Part shown: positions 3,156 through 5,357 of the stretch, piece after piece
Numbering within the stretch: position 1 is the stretch's first letter
Layout of the letters: every line of letters starts with the position of its first letter
Assembly: GCA_030598165.1 (NCBI GenBank)
Contig: JAUVQL010000088.1
Span: 1-5,357 of the forward strand
Length of the DNA: 5,357 nucleotides
Source of the DNA: Acidobacteriota bacterium
GTDB taxonomy: Bacteria > Acidobacteriota > Vicinamibacteria > Marinacidobacterales > SMYC01
Reading direction: 5' to 3'
Translations under genes and position numbers: made by a program
Notes under the pieces: model-generated
What the model was told of the DNA's origin: nothing
Database searches by the model: none
Seen by the model: only the letters and a program-made list of their open reading frames with translations

Positions 3156-4364
3156 ATGAACCAGGACCAGCTTCGTGCCAAAGCTTTGGCACTCTTCCAT
3201 TCTTTGACCTCGACGTGGGCGAACGATCTGCGCGGCAACGTTGTCAGCGTACAGGATCAACTCAACCGCAAGCTCGACGAGCTCCAGGAAATGATGGCCA
3301 AGTATGAGGAGAGTATCGACGAGCAGAAGATCGTTGCCTTCACCGAAGAAGTTGGGGGGGGTGGAGGCGGTGCAGGCGACGGAGGTAGTCTCGCACGCGT
3401 TCGAAGTTCGATGGCTCAACTTGAAGTGGGTGGCTCCCTCACTGAGATTCTCGGCCGCCTCATCCAAGAGCTAGGTCAATTCGCACCTCGAGTGGCTCTA
3501 TTCGTTTTGAAGGGGGGCGCTTGTATCGGCTGGCATGGACAAGGATTCGATCAAACTCCGGGCTTCAGCAACGACCAACTCAAACGCATTTCAGTTCCTT
3601 CCAATGCAGATACAGTTTTTCGTGCCGTCATGACATCTCGGCAAAGTTTCTTGGGCGAGAGTACCGTCCACCGTGACAACGCCCATCTTCTTACAAAAAT
3701 TGGAAACGTCCTGCCATCGAACATCTTTGCTATGCCTCTCGTCCTCAGGGAGCGGGTGGCAGCAGTGGTTTATGCGGATAGCGGTGACTCCCGTGAGGTA
3801 TTGAGTCAAACCGAGGCGATCGAAATACTCTCGCTCTATGCTTGTAAGCTGCTCGATTTGTCGAGTACGGCAAAACCGGGTCGGACCACGGCAGAAATCC
3901 AGCCGGAACAAAGAGCGCGAATTAGCGAGCCGCCGCCATCACAGCCGATAGTGCAACCGCCGGTGACACCGGCTCCTGCACCCGCGCCGGTGGCGATGGA
4001 TGATGAAGGTGATTCTGGCACCGTCATGCTCGATGCGAGCAGTCTTCCTCCAATGAGCTCTCCTGCAGTTGAGGCACCACCAGCGGTCGCGCCTCCGCCC
4101 GCTGTGGAACCTCCGGCCGACGACAAGCAGCACGAGGACGCAAAGAGATTCGCTCGTTTGTTGGTATCCGAGATCAAGCTTTACAACGAGGCCAAAGTTC
4201 AAGACGGCCGGAAGAACAAGGATTTGTATCAACAGCTAAGGGACGATATCGAGAGAAGCCGCAAGCTGTATACCGAACGCCATCCAGGCGCTCCAATGGG
4301 GTATTTCGACAACGAGTTGGTGCGCGTACTTGCGGATGGTGATGCGGGTGCCTTGGGGCAATAG
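3156..4364 (+). CDS. GAF-like domain protein with Pro-rich linker and conserved C-terminal block
   Basis: 402 residues, cytoplasmic (no signal peptide or membrane span). In order: a charged helical, probably coiled-coil N-terminus (residues 1-65); a Gly run (67-77); a GAF-like alpha/beta domain (about 94-236) whose strands include PRVALFVLKGGACIGWHGQGF and SNIFAMPLVLRERVAAVVYADSG; a disordered Pro/Ala linker (about 256-323); and a helical C-terminal block (324-395) with DAKRFARLLVSEIKLYNE and DLYQQLRDDIERSRKLYTER. GAF domains bind small ligands or mediate dimerisation in signalling proteins, but no ligand or output domain is identifiable. I associate the C-terminal block with Acidobacteriota proteins. 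ATG 3156 is chosen because AGAGGA (3144-3149) lies 6 bases upstream; a TTG at 3087 in the same frame lacks support. It has its own strong promoter. Role unknown, perhaps a signalling scaffold. Confidence 0.85.
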   Translation: MNQDQLRAKALALFHSLTSTWANDLRGNVVSVQDQLNRKLDELQEMMAKYEESIDEQKIVAFTEEVGGGGGGAGDGGSLARVRSSMAQLEVGGSLTEILGRLIQELGQFAPRVALFVLKGGACIGWHGQGFDQTPGFSNDQLKRISVPSNADTVFRAVMTSRQSFLGESTVHRDNAHLLTKIGNVLPSNIFAMPLVLRERVAAVVYADSGDSREVLSQTEAIEILSLYACKLLDLSSTAKPGRTTAEIQPEQRARISEPPPSQPIVQPPVTPAPAPAPVAMDDEGDSGTVMLDASSLPPMSSPAVEAPPAVAPPPAVEPPADDKQHEDAKRFARLLVSEIKLYNEAKVQDGRKNKDLYQQLRDDIERSRKLYTERHPGAPMGYFDNELVRVLADGDAGALGQ

Positions 4365-4591
4365 ATGTAGCGGCGACTGCACGGCTCAAACTCACCTTTT
4401 TAACTTCGGATTAAGTGTTCCAGGTGACGTAACTGGTTATACTCGAGATATGAGGCTTTTCTAGGCTTCAACTAAGACAGTTATCCACGCTCGAGAGAGC
4501 AAAAAATATAGCGCTCGCCGAAGCATCTTAGGCGACGAAAGTGGGATGTTTCTGAGCGGAGAACCAACTTCGTTAAAGACCGCCGAGGGAC
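4365..4591. other. Intergenic region before the TPR/transglycosylase gene
   Basis: No gene is seen. TATACT at 4438-4443 is a fair -10 hexamer but lacks a good -35, leaving a weak promoter candidate with a leader of about 140 bases. TTATCC (4481-4486) and AAATAT (4504-4509), 17 bases apart, are a weaker alternative. GCTCGCCGAAGC (4513-4524) shares 11 bases, inverted, with the palindrome unit at 2411-2461. AGGCGAC follows at 4530-4536, so a decayed copy of that repeat is possible but not certain. I found no hairpin plus T-run to terminate the upstream gene. Confidence 0.4.
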
Positions 4592-5357
4592 ATGAGAGTC
4601 ACAAGGAGACGTCAGGCTCAACCTGAAGCGAGTTTTCGTGCTTCACGTCTGATCATCATCAGTTTGGCATGTCTCTTTGTGATGGGACTCGTGTTGGGTT
4701 TGTTCGCAGCCTCCCTTTCTTCCCCACCCGTCGAATCGTCTCCGAGCATATCGGAAGAGGCGAAGCTCCCGTGGCTCGTGTTGGATCATAGTCCGGATGG
4801 CGCCCTCGAGCGGGTTTCGAGAGTGATACGCGACGGAGAGTCATCAAACGAAGACAAGCTCGCTCAACTGGGCAAGATGGTCGATAGCGAGGAAGCTGCT
4901 CCACGAGTCCGTGGATTGGCGGCCTTTGCATTGGGCCACCGTCTTCTCGAGAAGGGACGCGTTGACGAAGCGGTTCGACGGCTATCGATGCCAGGAATCG
5001 CTGCGACCGAGCTTTCTTCCTACGCTCTATATTTCGTTGCGCGTAAGCTCGTAGATACCGAACCAAAGCGCGCTCGTGACGCCTTCAAGCGATTGACCGA
5101 GGACTATCCTGAGTTTGTTCTCATCGACGAAGCTCGGCTGCAACTAGGGCGGATGTTAGAAGGCGAAGGAAACTATGAAGAAGCAGCTCAGCAATACTGG
5201 GCCGTTTTGGAACATGGCCGCAAAGCCACACGAGGCAAGGCGCTCACCGAGCTTGGGGAAGCACTCATAGCACTCGAGCGGAAAGAAGAAGCGCTTAGAT
5301 GGCTCGAGGAGCTCTACTACGAGATGCCAACCGACCGGCTCTCCGCCGATGCGGGAC
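4592..5357 (+). CDS. Membrane-anchored TPR-repeat protein, probable N-terminus of a soluble lytic transglycosylase (partial)
   Basis: Partial: 255 codons are visible and the frame is open at the window end. Basic residues (RRRQ, 5-8) precede one hydrophobic span, RLIIISLACLFVMGLVLGLF (19-38), fitting a signal anchor or signal peptide with the rest in the periplasm. The remainder is helical. It has TPR-like pairs such as ARLQLGRMLEGEGNYEEAAQQYWAVLEHG (about 181-209) and KALTELGEALIALERKEEALRWLEELYYEMP (about 217-247). Slt-type lytic transglycosylases, which cleave peptidoglycan glycan strands, have such a helical superhelix before the catalytic SLT domain. That domain would lie beyond the window, so the assignment is inference; a generic TPR lipid-free periplasmic protein is the alternative. 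ATG 4592 follows GAGGGA closely (4585-4590), and an in-frame TAA at 4574 rules out upstream starts. Confidence 0.7.
   Translation, partial: MRVTRRRQAQPEASFRASRLIIISLACLFVMGLVLGLFAASLSSPPVESSPSISEEAKLPWLVLDHSPDGALERVSRVIRDGESSNEDKLAQLGKMVDSEEAAPRVRGLAAFALGHRLLEKGRVDEAVRRLSMPGIAATELSSYALYFVARKLVDTEPKRARDAFKRLTEDYPEFVLIDEARLQLGRMLEGEGNYEEAAQQYWAVLEHGRKATRGKALTELGEALIALERKEEALRWLEELYYEMPTDRLSADAG

Noticed and set aside
4659..5066. Minus-strand 135-residue open frame
   Set aside because: A shadow of the transglycosylase-like gene on the plus strand; Arg/Pro-rich with no motif.

Overview
The window looks like a bacterial chromosome segment of moderately high GC in which a stable core region abuts a patch of small, mobile-type genes. 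I favour Acidobacteriota. The reason is the protein at 3156-4364: a GAF-like domain, a Pro-rich linker and a conserved C-terminal block (RFARLLVSEIKLYNE) is an arrangement I associate with that phylum. This is recall plus inference, not a search result.

Core half (2573-5357). A complete tmRNA gene (ssrA) lies on the minus strand at 2573-2922. Its own promoter diverges from a strong sigma70-type promoter that drives the GAF-like gene on the plus strand. After 227 bases comes the start of a membrane-anchored TPR-type protein, probably the N-terminal part of a soluble lytic transglycosylase, which runs off the window.

Accessory half (about 231-2572). (1) A YefM/Phd antitoxin and RelE/ParE toxin operon at 312-923 is preceded by a perfect palindrome containing the TGTACA core, which touches the Shine-Dalgarno: a textbook autoregulated module. 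(2) A gene-poor stretch at 924-1433 holds a large palindrome, a second hairpin and a broken helix-turn-helix gene remnant. (3) A two-gene cassette at 1434-1933 pairs a ribbon-helix-helix protein with an 80-residue protein of unknown function. The stop and start overlap (TGATG), and a tandem GGTGyAAAAT repeat and a -10-like box sit so close to the first ATG that the transcript may be leaderless. This is the best candidate for an uncharacterised toxin-antitoxin-like system. (4) A stand-alone GIY-YIG nuclease on the minus strand at 1980-2381 is followed, between its start and the tmRNA 3' end, by two related GC-rich palindromes and a perfect 11-bp hairpin that abuts the tmRNA CCA end.

The most unusual observation is that the order 'large palindrome, TTTTC...GAAAA hairpin, TGGTGGA' occurs twice. 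One copy is at the tmRNA 3' end next to the GIY-YIG gene; the other is alone at 1062-1132. This suggests a dispersed repeat family that settles beside tRNA-like 3' ends, possibly connected with the GIY-YIG nuclease. No rRNA, CRISPR array or complete insertion sequence is visible.
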